Below are positions 8,880-17,627 of a DNA stretch of 64,000 bases, in pieces. The first letter of the stretch is position 1; every line of letters starts with the position of its first letter. Location of the stretch: positions 1 through 64,000 of the forward strand of contig NZ_JAGFNU010000007.1 of the NCBI RefSeq assembly GCF_018457175.1, given 5' to 3'. This stretch comes from Pseudohalocynthiibacter aestuariivivens (GTDB lineage Bacteria > Pseudomonadota > Alphaproteobacteria > Rhodobacterales > Rhodobacteraceae). The notes beneath the pieces were generated by a model. That model made no database searches. It worked only from the letters and a program-made list of their open reading frames with translations, and was not told where the DNA came from. Position numbers and translations under genes: made by a program.

Positions 8880-8927
8880 ATGCTGAGCAAAGAACGACTT
8901 GCAGATCAAAGACTGACAACGCGATGA
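8880..8927 (+). CDS. 15-codon leader peptide coupled to the amidase gene
   Basis: ATG at 8880 is preceded by an excellent Shine-Dalgarno (GGAGGGG, 8867-8873) and reads MLSKERLADQRLTTR before a TGA that overlaps the amidase ATG at 8924 (ATGA). The amidase ATG has no ribosome-binding site of its own. It may be a translational-coupling leader, or the start of a gene whose remainder was replaced. The composition gives no sign of amino-acid-specific attenuation. Confidence 0.45.
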   Translation: MLSKERLADQRLTTR

Positions 8928-9862
8928 GTGTGGTTCTAAAAGCATCGACCGAGACCTGCCACTGGGGCTTTTTCGACGCAGCACTTCCGCCAACACTCAC
9001 AATCGAAAGTGGCGACAAGATCACAATCGATAGCATCTCTGGCGGGCCTCAAAACCTGCCAGGCGCTGGATTTCATGTGCCCCCTGAACTACTGGAAATG
9101 CATGCAGCAGGTGTGCCTACCATTCCAGGGCATCTTCTGACCGGACCGGTTGCCATTGCGGGTGCGATGCCCGGCGACGTACTGCAGGTCGATATTCTGG
9201 ACGTTGCGTTACGTCAGGACTGGGGCTTCAACCTTATCCGACCTCTTGCGGGCACCCTACCCCAGGATTTTCCTGAACCGCATCACACCATCATTCCGCT
9301 TGATGCAGACCGCGGGGTTGGCACGCTGCCTTGGGGGCTTGAGCTGGACTTGAACCCATTCTTTGGTGTCATGGGCGTTGCCCCGCCGCCCGCTTGGGGG
9401 CGGATTTCGACGATTGAGCCACGGGTAAATGGCGGCAACATCGACAATAAGGAACTGGTGGCGGGCACGACGCTTTATCTGCCCGTGTTTGCCGAAGGCG
9501 CGCTGTTTTCTTGCGGCGACGGCCACGGCGTCCAAGGCGATGGCGAGGTTTGCGTCACGGCCATTGAAACCGCACTTCAGGGACGCTTTCGTCTAACGGT
9601 CTTGAAAGATTGCGACCTGACTTACCCTCAGGCTGAAACCCCGACGCATTACATCACGATGGGCATGGCCCCTGACCTTGATCGCTGCGTTGAGATGGCA
9701 CTGCGCGACATGATCAAACTGGTATCTCAGCAGGCGGGTATAAGCCGCGAGGACGCTTATATGCTGTGCAGCCTCGCTGGGGATTTGCGCATCACCCAGA
9801 CGGTCAATCACGAAAAGGGAGTCCATATGATGATGGCGAAGAACCTGATTGACACCGCCTGA
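8924..9862 (+). CDS. Acetamidase/formamidase family amidohydrolase
   Basis: A 312-residue member of the FmdA/AmdA family, which hydrolyses formamide or acetamide to ammonia plus the acid. Family features seen are an HWGFFDAALPP N-terminal motif, GPVAIAGAMPGDVLQVDI, GALFSCGDGHGVQGDGEVC (the conserved Gly/Asp/His-rich metal-site region) and CSLAGDLRITQTVN near the end. Its length matches the short acetamidase type rather than the ~410-residue formamidases. An in-frame ATG at 8825 would add 33 residues unlike the family, so 8924 is chosen. It opens the amide-catabolism block: peptide-type ABC importer downstream and a dimethylformamidase-like enzyme further on. Confidence 0.87.
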   Translation: MSVVLKASTETCHWGFFDAALPPTLTIESGDKITIDSISGGPQNLPGAGFHVPPELLEMHAAGVPTIPGHLLTGPVAIAGAMPGDVLQVDILDVALRQDWGFNLIRPLAGTLPQDFPEPHHTIIPLDADRGVGTLPWGLELDLNPFFGVMGVAPPPAWGRISTIEPRVNGGNIDNKELVAGTTLYLPVFAEGALFSCGDGHGVQGDGEVCVTAIETALQGRFRLTVLKDCDLTYPQAETPTHYITMGMAPDLDRCVEMALRDMIKLVSQQAGISREDAYMLCSLAGDLRITQTVNHEKGVHMMMAKNLIDTA

Positions 9863-10051
9863 TCAGGCATCCGCTTCACGCACGTCCGGCGCATACCTGA
9901 GCCCGCCACCGACAAAATTAATCGCCAGAACCACAAGCATGATTGCAAGGCCCAGAAAGACCCCAAGCCACCATGCCTGAGAGTTAAAGCTGCGCCTATC
10001 TTCCAGAATAAGCTCCGTTGCGGAATTGCGCAGGCTCTCCGCTGTCAGCAA
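9863..10051 (-). pseudogene. C-terminal relic of a DppC-type ABC permease
   Basis: This 62-codon frame reads AWWLGVFLGLAIMLVVLAINF followed by VGGGLRYAPD, clearly the last transmembrane helix and tail of a dipeptide-type permease (compare WWVCTFPGIAILLTVLAINL in the intact permease at 13057). The canonical GDGLRDALDPR ending is degraded and the first ~220 residues are missing. It lies antisense, ending one base after the amidase gene. It is probably left over from an earlier transporter operon destroyed by rearrangement. Confidence 0.75.
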
Positions 10052-10389
10052 AGAGCGCTACGCGGGTTTTTGATGGAGGAGGTAAAGTGCAAAAGCCGGC
10101 CGTCGCATGAAGCGCGACGAACATTGTCTTTCTGTATCACGCTAATAAGACCCAATTGCGCTGGCTTCAGACTCGTGGAAGGGCGCTTTTACCTACAGAC
10201 ATCGCGATTTTGGCTAAAAAAGTGGCAATTAGCCAAACATTGCTGCAATATTATCCGAGTGTTAACCTTTCGGTTGATTCTAAACCGTCGAAAAAGGTCA
10301 ATGACGTCGGGACCATACCAGACTCGTTTGACGGTAGAAAAGCAATTCGATACCGACTCAAGGACGAATGCAAACAGGGAGTAAAATGA
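10052..10389. other. Intergenic region upstream of the ABC operon
   Basis: About 340 bases, moderately AT-rich. No gene is supported. The ribosome-binding site AGGGAG (~10376) for the binding-protein gene lies at its end. It presumably holds the transporter promoter. Confidence 0.4.
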
Positions 10390-11985
10390 ATGAATTTTAA
10401 GGCTCTACTCATGGGCGCGACCTGGGCGATTGGGCTCGCCCTCTCGCCCATTACCGCAATTGCCCAGAACTCTGGCGGAAATCTCGTTTATCTGGTACAG
10501 CCAGAACCGCCTTCACTGGCGTCATTTCTGTCAACCTCAGGGCCCATCGGTCTCGTTGCTCCAAAGATATATGATGGTCTGTTTGACTACGACACCGATC
10601 TGCAGATCGTGCCATCCCTCGCCGAAAGCTATGAGGTCAGCGAAGACGGCAAGACCGTCACATTCAAGCTGCGTCAAGGTGTCGTTTGGCACGATGGCGC
10701 ACCTTTCACGTCGGCTGACGTTGCCTTTACCGTCATGGATGTTCTAAAGCAGGTGCACCCACGTGGGCCAAATTCATTCCGCGAAGTGACATCAATCGAT
10801 ACTCCGGACGATTATACCGCCGTATTCAATCTTGAAAATCCGGCTCCTTACATGCTGCGGGCGCTGTCGGTCTATGAAAGCCCAATGGTGCCAAAGCATC
10901 TTTTGGAAGGACAGGATCCGCGCAATTCTGATCTGGCCACAAATCCAGTTGGAACCGGACCTTTCAGATTCGTAGAATGGAGAAAGGGCCAGTACATCCG
11001 TCTTGATAAGAACGAAAACTACTGGAAGCCTGGGCTGCCGCTGCTTGATCGCATCGTCGGACGTTTCATACCGGATGCCTCGACACGTACTGCTGCCATG
11101 GAAAACGGCGAAGTGATGTACGGTGCCTACGGTGCTATCCCCAACATTGACGCAGTCCGTTTGCGCGAAATGGACGGCTTTTCGGTCACGACTGATGGTT
11201 ATGCGATGATCAACCCGATGGCGTTGATCGAGTTCAACACCACCAAACCACCCTTTGACAATCCAGCCATGCGTCGGGCGGTGTCACTGGTCATGGACCG
11301 TCAGTTCCTGATCGACAACATCTGGTTTGGTTACGGGAAACCCGCCACTTCGGCACTGTCTTCGAACTTTGACAAGGTCGGTCTCTATAGGTCCGGATTG
11401 CCGAACTATCCTGCGACAGGTGACTTGGAAGCGGCGATCAAAGAACTCGACGATGCCGGGATCATGCCAGATGCTGACGGCGTTCGCGCAAGTATCACGC
11501 TTGACCTGATCCCTTACGGCGAAGACTGGCGCCGGGCTGGTGAGTACATGAAGCAGGCGATGAAACCGCTAGGGATCGAAGTTGAGCTACGTTACGAAGA
11601 CGTGCCCACTTGGCTGAACCGTATCTACGCTGAATACGACTTCGAGATGAACGTGAACTACTTCTACCAGCTGCCCGATCCGGTGCTGGGAGTTCACCGT
11701 CACTATGGCACGGACCAGATCCGTCAGGGCACACACTTTGTGAACTCATCGCGGTATTCCAACCCAGAGCTTGACGCACTGCTGGCTGCTGGTGCGCAAG
11801 AACCCGACGCTACAAAAAGGGCAGAAATCTATGGCGAGATCCAAGAGATCTTGGCAACCGACATGCCAGTGGCAAACCTGTTCGAGATGGAATTCCTGAC
11901 TGTCTACAACGACAAGCTGGCAGACCATGCGACATCTGCGATGGGGGCTTACGGCCCGTTCGAGAACGCCTCGATCACCGAGTGA
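10390..11985 (+). CDS. ABC transporter substrate-binding protein, family 5 (peptide type)
   Basis: A 531-residue periplasmic binding protein of the SBP_bac_5 (DppA/OppA) family. It has a signal peptide (hydrophobic stretch to AIAQ, residues ~5-26), the LAESYEVSEDGKTVTFKLRQ and VWHDGAPFTSADVAFT motifs, NPVGTGPFRFVEW, and RRAVSLVMDRQFL. ATG 10390 follows AGGGAG; another ATG at 10386 is out of frame. Family-5 proteins bind peptides, but also nickel, opines and other small amphipathic compounds. With amidase genes on both sides the ligand could be an amide or formyl compound; that is inference. Confidence 0.92.
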   Translation: MNFKALLMGATWAIGLALSPITAIAQNSGGNLVYLVQPEPPSLASFLSTSGPIGLVAPKIYDGLFDYDTDLQIVPSLAESYEVSEDGKTVTFKLRQGVVWHDGAPFTSADVAFTVMDVLKQVHPRGPNSFREVTSIDTPDDYTAVFNLENPAPYMLRALSVYESPMVPKHLLEGQDPRNSDLATNPVGTGPFRFVEWRKGQYIRLDKNENYWKPGLPLLDRIVGRFIPDASTRTAAMENGEVMYGAYGAIPNIDAVRLREMDGFSVTTDGYAMINPMALIEFNTTKPPFDNPAMRRAVSLVMDRQFLIDNIWFGYGKPATSALSSNFDKVGLYRSGLPNYPATGDLEAAIKELDDAGIMPDADGVRASITLDLIPYGEDWRRAGEYMKQAMKPLGIEVELRYEDVPTWLNRIYAEYDFEMNVNYFYQLPDPVLGVHRHYGTDQIRQGTHFVNSSRYSNPELDALLAAGAQEPDATKRAEIYGEIQEILATDMPVANLFEMEFLTVYNDKLADHATSAMGAYGPFENASITE

Positions 11986-12015
11986 CACTGTCACTTCAAA
12001 ACGCAGTCTGAAAAA

Positions 12016-12042
12016 GGCACCGGTCAGAAACTGGCCGGTGCC
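12016..12042 (+). promoter_or_regulatory. Stable hairpin between binding-protein and permease genes
   Basis: A 12-bp stem (GGCACCGGTCAG paired with CTGGCCGGTGCC, one G-T pair) with an AAA loop sits 30 bases after the binding-protein stop. No T-tract follows. Such hairpins typically protect the upstream mRNA and allow more binding protein than permease to be made. Confidence 0.7.
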
Positions 12043-12066
12043 AACTATTAAAGGGGTCAACACGTC

Positions 12067-13053
12067 ATGGAGGGTTCAAAGCGTCGCGCAAGATATGTGC
12101 TGAAGCGTCTCATTCAGGCTGTTCCAATTGTTCTTGCCATCGTTGTGCTCAACTTTTTCCTGTTACAACTGGCCGAAGGCGACGCGGTTGATGTGCTCGC
12201 CGGCGAGGCGGGTTCTGCAACGCCAGAGTATATGGCTGAGTTGCGCGAAAAGTTCGGTCTGGATAAGCCGTTGATCGTGCAGCTGGGCGTCTACCTCAAG
12301 AATGTTGTGACCCTCGATCTCGGTTATTCCTTCCGCCACGATATGCCGGTCAGCCAACTTGTGTTTGACCGCTTCATTCCGACTTTACTTTTGATGACGT
12401 CAACAATCTTTCTGGCCGTCGGGTTGGGTATCGTTCTTGGCCTCGTTGCGGCCTCTGGCCTGAACACCTGGCGGGACACTGCGATCTCGATCTTCGCGCT
12501 GATCACCTACGCGACCCCCCTGTTCTGGGTCGGGTTAATGCTGATCGTCGTGTTCTCGTTGAACCTTGGGTGGTTCCCAACGTCAGGCATGGAGGATTTC
12601 GCAATGTTCTATGAAGGCTGGGACAGGGTCGTGGACATCGCCCATCACCTCGTCCTGCCGACCATTACGCTGTCGCTGTTTTATCTTGCCCTATACACGC
12701 GGTTGATGCGTGCTTCGATGCTGGAACAGGCGGGACAAGACTATGTCACCACAGCCCGCGCTAAAGGCCTGACAGAGCGGCGCATCGTCTTTGTTCACGT
12801 CTTGCGCAACGCGCTGTTGCCGGTCGTCACCATGGCGGGCGTGCAGGTGGGCGCACTGATCGGAGGCTCGGTGATCGTGGAATCGGTCTTTGCATGGCCC
12901 GGTCTTGGGATGCTCGCGTTTGAGGCGCTTTTCGCCCGTGATCTGAACCTGCTTTTGGGTATTTTCCTGCTGTCCGCCGTACTCGTCGTGGCAGTCAATC
13001 TGGTCGTGGACATTATCTATTCCACCCTCGACCCCCGCATTGAGATGGCCTGA
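12067..13053 (+). CDS. ABC transporter permease, DppB type
   Basis: A 328-residue inner-membrane permease of the DppB/OppB family. The first helix is RLIQAVPIVLAIVVLNFFLL. The DppB periplasmic segment follows (ELREKFGLDKPLIVQ, YLKNVVTLDLGYSF), and the EAA loop reads QDYVTTARAKGLTERRI then HVLRNALLPVVT. It ends DIIYSTLDPRIEMA, the usual family tail. The downstream DppC-type gene starts four bases after its stop, so these are one operon. It forms the heterodimeric membrane channel with that protein. Confidence 0.92.
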   Translation: MEGSKRRARYVLKRLIQAVPIVLAIVVLNFFLLQLAEGDAVDVLAGEAGSATPEYMAELREKFGLDKPLIVQLGVYLKNVVTLDLGYSFRHDMPVSQLVFDRFIPTLLLMTSTIFLAVGLGIVLGLVAASGLNTWRDTAISIFALITYATPLFWVGLMLIVVFSLNLGWFPTSGMEDFAMFYEGWDRVVDIAHHLVLPTITLSLFYLALYTRLMRASMLEQAGQDYVTTARAKGLTERRIVFVHVLRNALLPVVTMAGVQVGALIGGSVIVESVFAWPGLGMLAFEALFARDLNLLLGIFLLSAVLVVAVNLVVDIIYSTLDPRIEMA

Positions 13054-13056
13054 CCC

Positions 13057-13887
13057 ATGGCATTTTGGAGACTTTTCGCCCGCAACCGCTCGGCCGTCAT
13101 GGGGATGATCATCTTGATCCTTATTTTCCTGATGGCGATCTCGGCGCCGCTCTTTTTTCCGGCCGATCCCTTTAGCTTGGCAGGTCAATCCATGTCACCG
13201 CCGGGCGAGAACGGATTCCTTTTGGGCAGCGACTCACTTGGCCGGGACGTTGCGGCTGGGATTGCGCACGGAGCTAAGACGTCTTTGCTGATCGGCTTGC
13301 TAGCCACGCTGGTGGCCGTGTTCATCGGTGTCATCATGGGCGCCCTTGCGGGCTATTACGGCGGCATCGTCGACAACCTGTTGATGCGCACGACCGAGAT
13401 GTTCCAGACGATCCCTTCCTTCCTGTTCGCGATCTTGCTGGTCGCGATCATGAAGCCCTCAATCGAAAGTATCGTCATCGCGATTGCTGTCGTCTCATGG
13501 CCAGCCGTCGCACGTTTGGTGCGCGGAGAGTTTCTGAGCCTTAGAAACCGCGAATTTGTACTAGCCTGCCATACGCTTGGCATGGGCGACGTGCGCATCA
13601 TGCTGGGGGAAATCCTGCCCAACTGCTTGTCTCCGATCATCGTGATCGGCTCTCTTATGGTTGCCACTGCGATCTTAATCGAAAGTGGGTTGGCTTTCCT
13701 TGGTCTGGGTGATCCAAACATCATGAGCTGGGGATTCCAGATCGGTGCCGGACGGACATTGCTACGCTCAGCCTGGTGGGTGTGCACCTTCCCGGGTATC
13801 GCCATCTTGCTGACGGTGTTGGCCATCAACCTTGTGGGAGAAGGCTTGAACGACGCCTTAAACCCCCGCCTGAGGGATAGATCATGA
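13057..13887 (+). CDS. ABC transporter permease, DppC type
   Basis: A 276-residue partner permease. It has the N-terminal helix MGMIILILIFLMAISAPLFF, the conserved PFSLAGQSMSPPGENG-LLGSDSLGRDV region, an EAA loop (EFVLACHTLGMGD then EILPN), and the family end GEGLNDALNPRLRD. Its stop overlaps the start of the ATPase gene by four bases (ATGA). A decayed copy of the same type of permease lies antisense at 9863-10051, suggesting the locus once carried a second transporter. Confidence 0.92.
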   Translation: MAFWRLFARNRSAVMGMIILILIFLMAISAPLFFPADPFSLAGQSMSPPGENGFLLGSDSLGRDVAAGIAHGAKTSLLIGLLATLVAVFIGVIMGALAGYYGGIVDNLLMRTTEMFQTIPSFLFAILLVAIMKPSIESIVIAIAVVSWPAVARLVRGEFLSLRNREFVLACHTLGMGDVRIMLGEILPNCLSPIIVIGSLMVATAILIESGLAFLGLGDPNIMSWGFQIGAGRTLLRSAWWVCTFPGIAILLTVLAINLVGEGLNDALNPRLRDRS

Positions 13888-15521
13888 CCCGCCTTCTTGA
13901 CATCAAAGACTTGCACGTCGGCCTGCCCGCCGGGGGTCAGCGGCAATACGCGGTTGAGTCTGCGAACCTGCATCTGGACGCCAACGAAATCCTTTGCGTG
14001 GTAGGCGAGTCCGGATCAGGCAAATCCCTGACAGCCCGCGCCATCATGGGTCTGCTGCCAAAACCGCATGTGCACATCGCCAAGGGTCAGGTCAACTTTC
14101 AGGGCGAAGACCTTGCCGCCGCCAGCGAGGCCCGTCTGCGGCAAATCCGTGGGTCTGAAATTTCGATGATCTTTCAAGAGCCGATGACCGCCTTGAACCC
14201 TGTTATGACCATTGGCGGGCAGATCGACGAAGTCTTCCGTTTCCACGAAAAAATGCCTGGCCATGAACGTCGCAGCCGGGCACTTAAACTGTTGCAGGAC
14301 GTGCAACTGCCAGACCCCGAACAAGCCCTTGGCGCCTATCCGCACCAGTTGTCGGGTGGGCAACGCCAGCGCGCAATGATCGCAATGGCCTTAGCACTTG
14401 ACCCTAAAATCCTGATCGCGGATGAACCGACCACAGCGCTCGACGTGACCACGCAGGCGCAGGTCCTGCGGTTGATCAAGCAGATGCAGGAAACCCACGG
14501 TACAGGCGTTGTCTTCATCACCCACGATTTCGGGGTCGTCGCTGATATTGCTGACCGTGTGGCCGTGATGCAGAATGGGCTCGTGGTCGAAACCGGCCCG
14601 ACCGAAGAAGTCCTGCGTAGACCGAGCCACCCATATACCCAAGCCCTCATGGCGGCGGTGCCGTCACTGATCCCACGGGCCGCGCGGCCCCGCGCCGAAG
14701 AAAAGGTTCTACGCGTTAATGCGCTGACCAAGACCTATCGTGGCGGCGGTGGGCTATTTGGCGGCAAGGTGCGCGTGGTTCACGCGGCCAAGGAAGTGAC
14801 GCTTGATCTGACCCGGGGCGAAACGCTTGGGATCGTCGGCGAATCTGGGTCAGGAAAATCCACGGTCGCGCGATGCATTGTCCGTCTAAACGATGCAGAG
14901 GCCGGGGAAATCCTTTTGGGTGACACCGATTTGCGCCCCTTGGGCCGAGCCGCTATGCGCCCGCATCGTGCCAAAATTCAGATGGTATTTCAGGACCCCT
15001 TTGCCTCGCTCAATCCCCGCTCAAAGGTCGGGCGGATTATCGCGCAAGGGCCCGAGATGTATGGTGCCAGCCGCAGCGAGGCCCGCGAAAAAGCGCTGGA
15101 GTTGCTACGGATCGTCGGGTTAGACGGCCGGGCTTACGACCGCTTCCCGCATGAGTTTTCAGGTGGTCAGCGGCAACGCATCGGCATTGCCCGGGCACTT
15201 GCGCTAGAACCGGAGATTTTGGTCGCGGATGAGCCGGTATCGGCGCTGGACGTTTCCATACAGGCGCAAATCCTCGATCTTCTGGACGAAATCCGCGACC
15301 GCATGAACCTGTCGATGATCTTTATCACCCACGATCTGCGCGTTGCAGCGCAGGTCTGCGACAGGATTGCAGTGATGCAAAGTGGTGAGATGGTAGAGAT
15401 CGGACCAACGGCTGAGCTTTTCGCCAATCCGCAGCATCCCTACACAACAGAATTGCTGGCTGCCGTGCCGGGAAAGGGATGGTTTTCAGCCGATGGAAAA
15501 GCGCTGACCGAAGCGTCTTAA
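13884..15521 (+). CDS. Fused dual-ATPase subunit of a peptide-type ABC importer
   Basis: A 545-residue protein with two complete nucleotide-binding domains, equivalent to DppD plus DppF in one chain (as in GsiA/YejF). Each half has Walker A GESGSGKS, a Q-loop ([10 protein letters not shown] and [10 protein letters not shown]), the ABC signature (LSGGQRQR and FSGGQRQR), Walker B ([12 protein letters not shown] and [12 protein letters not shown]) and an H-loop (ITHD). The first half retains the oligopeptide-type C-terminal extension ([14 protein letters not shown]). It powers the two permeases; start-stop overlap shows tight coupling. The gene converges with the alpha/beta hydrolase, only 16 bases apart. 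Confidence 0.94.
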   Translation: MTRLLDIKDLHVGLPAGGQRQYAVESANLHLDANEILCVVGESGSGKSLTARAIMGLLPKPHVHIAKGQVNFQGEDLAAASEARLRQIRGSEISMIFQEPMTALNPVMTIGGQIDEVFRFHEKMPGHERRSRALKLLQDVQLPDPEQALGAYPHQLSGGQRQRAMIAMALALDPKILIADEPTTALDVTTQAQVLRLIKQMQETHGTGVVFITHDFGVVADIADRVAVMQNGLVVETGPTEEVLRRPSHPYTQALMAAVPSLIPRAARPRAEEKVLRVNALTKTYRGGGGLFGGKVRVVHAAKEVTLDLTRGETLGIVGESGSGKSTVARCIVRLNDAEAGEILLGDTDLRPLGRAAMRPHRAKIQMVFQDPFASLNPRSKVGRIIAQGPEMYGASRSEAREKALELLRIVGLDGRAYDRFPHEFSGGQRQRIGIARALALEPEILVADEPVSALDVSIQAQILDLLDEIRDRMNLSMIFITHDLRVAAQVCDRIAVMQSGEMVEIGPTAELFANPQHPYTTELLAAVPGKGWFSADGKALTEAS

Positions 15522-15537
15522 AAAAGTCACTCAGCGC

Positions 15538-16308
15538 TCAGTAGGCTTCTTTCAGGAACCGCGCCACGATCTGATTGAACAGCGCGGGTTCCTCAAGGTG
15601 GGCGGCATGCGCACAGCTGGGTAGAACGCATAGGCTGCTGTCCGGGATGCCACGCCAAAGCGCTTGGGGCTGTGCCCAACCGTAGGATCGGTCACGATCC
15701 CCCCAGATTACCAGCGTCTTTTGCGTGATGTGCGCCAAGGCTGCCCGGCCATCCCAGTTTTCCATCGCAGTCAGCCCGCCAAGTGCGGTCTGTTCGCTGA
15801 CCTTTTCGCCAAGCTGGACACACATCGGATAGCCTGCGGCCTGATCGCCTTGGGCGAACCAGGTCGCCGCGATGCGCTGTGCTGTGTCTGGCACGCCCTC
15901 GGCGCGGACACGGGCACGCGACACCTCTATCGTTTCAAACCGATCGGGCAAGATACCCCGTGGCCCAGTGCCGTAACAGATCAACCGGTCGACCCGCTCA
16001 GGGGCCATAGACACCATCTGCTGCACGATCATACCGCCCATAGAATGCCCCAGAAGATGAAACCGGCCGATGTCTTGTTCAGTCAGATCCGCCAGAACCT
16101 GCTGGGCAAATCCTGCAATGCTATCCTGTCCATCACGCGCCCAGCTGCTCCCGTAACCGGTCAATTCCGGGGTAATGACGTCAAGGTAGGGGCTCAGCGC
16201 GTCCAGCTGTGCCTCCCACTGGGCAGCACCTCCCAGATAGCCATGAACTAGCACCAGCGGAGCCCTTGCCTCACGTCGAATACTGGCGAGGGGGGCGGTC
16301 TTTGTCAT
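15538..16308 (-). CDS. Alpha/beta hydrolase
   Basis: A 256-residue serine hydrolase. The oxyanion region is LVLVHGYLGG, the nucleophile elbow GHSMGG (Ser89), a likely acid Asp lies in LVIWGDRDRSYGW and the His in CAHAAHLEEP. It resembles the 3-oxoadipate enol-lactonase/BphD-like group, but the substrate cannot be fixed. Its start overlaps the stop of the PLP-enzyme gene by four bases, so both form one minus-strand unit divergent from the dimethylformamidase-like gene. It may act on an ester or amide intermediate of the same pathway. Confidence 0.85.
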   Translation of the reverse strand: MTKTAPLASIRREARAPLVLVHGYLGGAAQWEAQLDALSPYLDVITPELTGYGSSWARDGQDSIAGFAQQVLADLTEQDIGRFHLLGHSMGGMIVQQMVSMAPERVDRLICYGTGPRGILPDRFETIEVSRARVRAEGVPDTAQRIAATWFAQGDQAAGYPMCVQLGEKVSEQTALGGLTAMENWDGRAALAHITQKTLVIWGDRDRSYGWAQPQALWRGIPDSSLCVLPSCAHAAHLEEPALFNQIVARFLKEAY

Positions 16309-17315
16309 CCGCGTCGCTGTTTTGAAAAGAGGTGCTCATATGCGAAAAGTGCCGCCGACCCACCAGTGTGAATGAACACCACCGTTTCACCCTTTTTCAG
16401 CACGCCTTGCTGGATTAATCCGATCATACCGGCCATGCCCTTGCCCGAGTAAACCGGATCAAGGATAATCGCCTCTTCAGCAGCCAGAAGCGAGATCGCA
16501 TCGACCATGCTATCCGTCGGCTGACCGTAGCCCGGCCCCACGTATTCATCATAGGCTTCAACCATCTCAACGGGCAGCTCTGCTTTGACGCCAATCAGGT
16601 CAGCGGTGGCCACGGCCAGCCTGTGCACATTTGCAATTTGGGCCTCGCGTTTGGCGCGGACCGAAATCCCGATGACATCGATGGGTGCGCTGATAGCATG
16701 CAATCCCGCCAGAAGGCCCGCCTGCGTTCCAGCACTGCCGGTCGCATGCACGATCTTGTCGATCTTCAGCCCAATCGTGTCGGCTTGATAGACAAGTTCG
16801 GCTGCCGCCTGAGCATAGCCCAAAGCGCCAACAGGGTTAGAGCCACCGCCGGGAATGAAATAGGGCTTTTTGCCCTTTTCACGCAGGCTGTCTGCTAGCG
16901 CCATCGCCTCAGTATTCATATCCGATCCGTTGGGCCGAAACGCATATTCCAAGCGGAGCATATCATCCAATAGGACGTTTCCCGTGGTCTCATAGTTGTC
17001 CCCGGCGTTCTCGACCCGGCGTTCGAGCAGCGCGTGACAGGTCATCCCAACCTTGCGCGCCGCCGCCGCCGTCTGGCGGACGTGATTGGACTGGGTCGCC
17101 CCCTGCGTTACAAGCGCATCGGCTCCTTTTGCCATCGCATCGGCCACCAGAAACTCTAGCTTGCGGGTCTTATTTCCGCCCGTGGCAAGCCCGGTGCAAT
17201 CGTCGCGCTTAATGTAGATGTCAGGTCCGCCGAGCGCTTTGGTCAGATTGTCGAGTTTTTCCAGTGGTGTCGGGAAATGGCCAAGTTTGACACGTGGAAA
17301 GCGGGCAAGATGCAT
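16305..17315 (-). CDS. PLP enzyme: D-cysteine desulfhydrase / L-cysteate sulfo-lyase family
   Basis: A 336-residue PLP-dependent enzyme of the ACC deaminase/D-cysteine desulfhydrase group. The PLP lysine is in TGGNKTRKLEFL; GATQSNHVRQTAAAA and a glycine-rich ATGSAGTQAG phosphate loop are present. The N terminus (MHLARFPRV, then PTPLEKLDNL, YIKRDDCTGL) also resembles L-cysteate sulfo-lyase (CuyA) of roseobacters, and the two activities are hard to separate by eye. It releases pyruvate and ammonia with sulfide or sulfite. The context of amidases and an importer suggests part of a nitrogen/sulfur scavenging route. Family call is firm, activity is not. Confidence 0.85.
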   Translation of the reverse strand: MHLARFPRVKLGHFPTPLEKLDNLTKALGGPDIYIKRDDCTGLATGGNKTRKLEFLVADAMAKGADALVTQGATQSNHVRQTAAAARKVGMTCHALLERRVENAGDNYETTGNVLLDDMLRLEYAFRPNGSDMNTEAMALADSLREKGKKPYFIPGGGSNPVGALGYAQAAAELVYQADTIGLKIDKIVHATGSAGTQAGLLAGLHAISAPIDVIGISVRAKREAQIANVHRLAVATADLIGVKAELPVEMVEAYDEYVGPGYGQPTDSMVDAISLLAAEEAIILDPVYSGKGMAGMIGLIQQGVLKKGETVVFIHTGGSAALFAYEHLFSKQRRG

Positions 17316-17627
17316 GGGATGTTTTCCTTTGGGTCCCGGACAGATGGCCCGGTCTGATTTATTATTGCGACTGCACTTAGCGTGATGTCAACCCAAACAA
17401 GGTCGTGTCCGGCGTACTGTTGATCGAGACTGAAATTACGTCCCATCCCGTGAAGGTCTGATCATGTGAGGCGGTTAATCCGGTTCACGTTAGCATCCTT
17501 ATGTCTCACACAATATTCGCGACTTTCGCGCCGCAGTCAACGCCCAAGACACATGCGGTGCCCCGACACATTGCCATAGCAAACCGAATGGGTAATAGAA
17601 TGGCAACCATTTCAGAGGACGGGCACT
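17316..17627. other. Divergent promoter region
   Basis: 312 bases between the divergently transcribed PLP-enzyme and dimethylformamidase-like genes. It must hold promoters for both directions. I see no strong inverted repeat or regulator gene in it. Confidence 0.4.

Noticed and set aside
10156-10389. Plus-strand frame with a stretch faintly like a TetR helix-turn-helix
   Set aside because: No ribosome-binding site, no other TetR features, and it ends in the binding-protein ribosome-binding region.
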